Below the pieces are notes generated by a model. That model saw nothing but the letters and a program-made list of their open reading frames with translations, was not told the DNA's origin and did not search any database. The position numbers and the translations under genes are program-made. 51,184 bases of DNA from an uncultured Bacilli bacterium (GTDB lineage Bacteria; Bacillota_I; Bacilli_A; RF39; UBA660), in the NCBI GenBank assembly GCA_947623625.1, contig CANQHD010000003.1, positions 1 through 51,184 on the forward strand, read 5' to 3'. Shown here one piece after another: positions 50,196 to 51,184 of this stretch; the stretch's first letter is position 1; each line of letters opens with the position of its first letter.

Positions 50196-50966
50196 TTATT
50201 TATCATTTTCTATTATTTCTTTGATTAAAGACCATTTCCAAACATAGCCTAAATCACTATCTTTATTAATTCTTCCACTATATATTCCTATACCGTATGT
50301 AGTATTAGACTGCCAAGAATATGATCCATCATTTTGCCTTACCATACCTGCTTCTCGATAATATATCACTGGTGATCCAGATTGCCCCTGTCTAGTTTTA
50401 GCATCGACTAAAAATGCTGGTAGTTGTTCACCATTTATATTTATGTTAAGATCCGGATCGCTTGCAACAATTCCTGTAGACCAAATGGCGTATTTACCAA
50501 TATTAGGATTAACTTCAAATCCAAAAGGATAGCCTATAATATAAACATTCTCAGTAACAATTGGATTATATCCAGATATTAATTCATGACAAAATTCAAA
50601 TTGATTATATCTTCCAAGATTAATTGCAACAACATCAACCTTTTCATTATACAAAGGATGTTCTATCCAAATTTTATTTTCTTCACTATCATATAAATCT
50701 ACATTTATATTACCCCAAACATAATTATCATTTTCTTTATGTGGAAACCAAACGTTTAGCCTATTTGGTATTGATAAATTTAAATTTAAACATTCATTTG
50801 TTTCATTATTTCTACCAGTAACAACATGCCTATTAGTAATTAGATACACATTACCATTATAATTTACTATAAATCCTGTTGCAGTTGCCAATTTTATATC
50901 ATTAAATAGTATGGTGATTAATAATGATCTAATTGAATTAATATTTATAGTTATTTGTTCTTTCAT
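50196..50966 (-). CDS. Trypsin-like serine protease domain protein
   Basis: ATGFIVNYNGNVYLITNRHVV (His), VDVVAINL (Asp), TRQGQSGSPVIYY (Ser). Confidence 0.88.
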   Translation of the reverse strand: MKEQITININSIRSLLITILFNDIKLATATGFIVNYNGNVYLITNRHVVTGRNNETNECLNLNLSIPNRLNVWFPHKENDNYVWGNINVDLYDSEENKIWIEHPLYNEKVDVVAINLGRYNQFEFCHELISGYNPIVTENVYIIGYPFGFEVNPNIGKYAIWSTGIVASDPDLNININGEQLPAFLVDAKTRQGQSGSPVIYYREAGMVRQNDGSYSWQSNTTYGIGIYSGRINKDSDLGYVWKWSLIKEIIENDK

Positions 50967-50977
50967 TTTTACCTCTA

Positions 50978-51184
50978 TTAAAAATTATTTAATATGTTAA
51001 ATTTGTATATTATTTCTATATTTTTATCCTTGTCTATAACTATTTTATCAATGATGGTTTGCATTAATTCTCTTGTAGGATTTTCAATATTAATTAAAGA
51101 TTTAATTTTTTCTTCATATTGTTTTAAATCATCAGTTTTGTTTTTTATAACCTTGTTATCATCCTTCAATTTATTTATTTCTTT
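50978..51184 (-). CDS. C-terminus of a large serine recombinase (truncated by window end)
   Basis: LINIENPTRELMQTIIDKIVIDKDKNIEIIYKFN resembles the C-terminus of the 22551-24128 recombinase (MKEPNRELIINLVDRIEIFEDKNININVTFN). Confidence 0.75.
   Translation of the reverse strand, partial: KEINKLKDDNKVIKNKTDDLKQYEEKIKSLINIENPTRELMQTIIDKIVIDKDKNIEIIYKFNILNNF

Larger units (their letters stand above)
50165..51184. mobile_element. Left end of a second serine-recombinase element inserted in the amidase gene; extends beyond the window
   Basis: Amidase homology stops near GGEGAEV (about 50168-50185) and is replaced by protease and recombinase genes. Confidence 0.75.

Overview
This is a low-GC Firmicutes/Bacilli-type chromosomal window (standard code, TGA used as stop). 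Most of it is a conserved core: SUF Fe-S cluster operon (sufCDSUB), pflB/pflA, prsA-like foldase, recX, rpoZ, ffh, fmt, ylxM-like, ftsY, rnjA, rny, recA, pgsA, RodZ-like HTH, RNase P RNA (class B), gpsB, recU, PBP1a, nth, dnaD, cca, hup and several ABC transporters. The main discovery is a precisely delimited ~2.81 kb mini-element at about 22530-25345. It carries a large serine recombinase, a 47-aa ORF and an autoinhibited-type Fic protein, and it splits a CotD-like (spore-coat-like) gene. The element is flanked by a 6-bp direct repeat (ACATGT). Removing the element in silico restores one continuous 123-codon reading frame. At the right edge a second recombinase of the same type, with a trypsin-like protease, interrupts a LysM amidase gene. 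At the left edge an ABC ATPase gene is cut at its signature motif next to two hairpin-containing repeats. YjcZ-like small proteins suggest a sporulating lineage, so developmentally controlled excision (as for skin/sigK or SPbeta/spsM) is a testable hypothesis. An MdlA-like ABC exporter half carries a damaged Walker A followed by an in-frame TGA.
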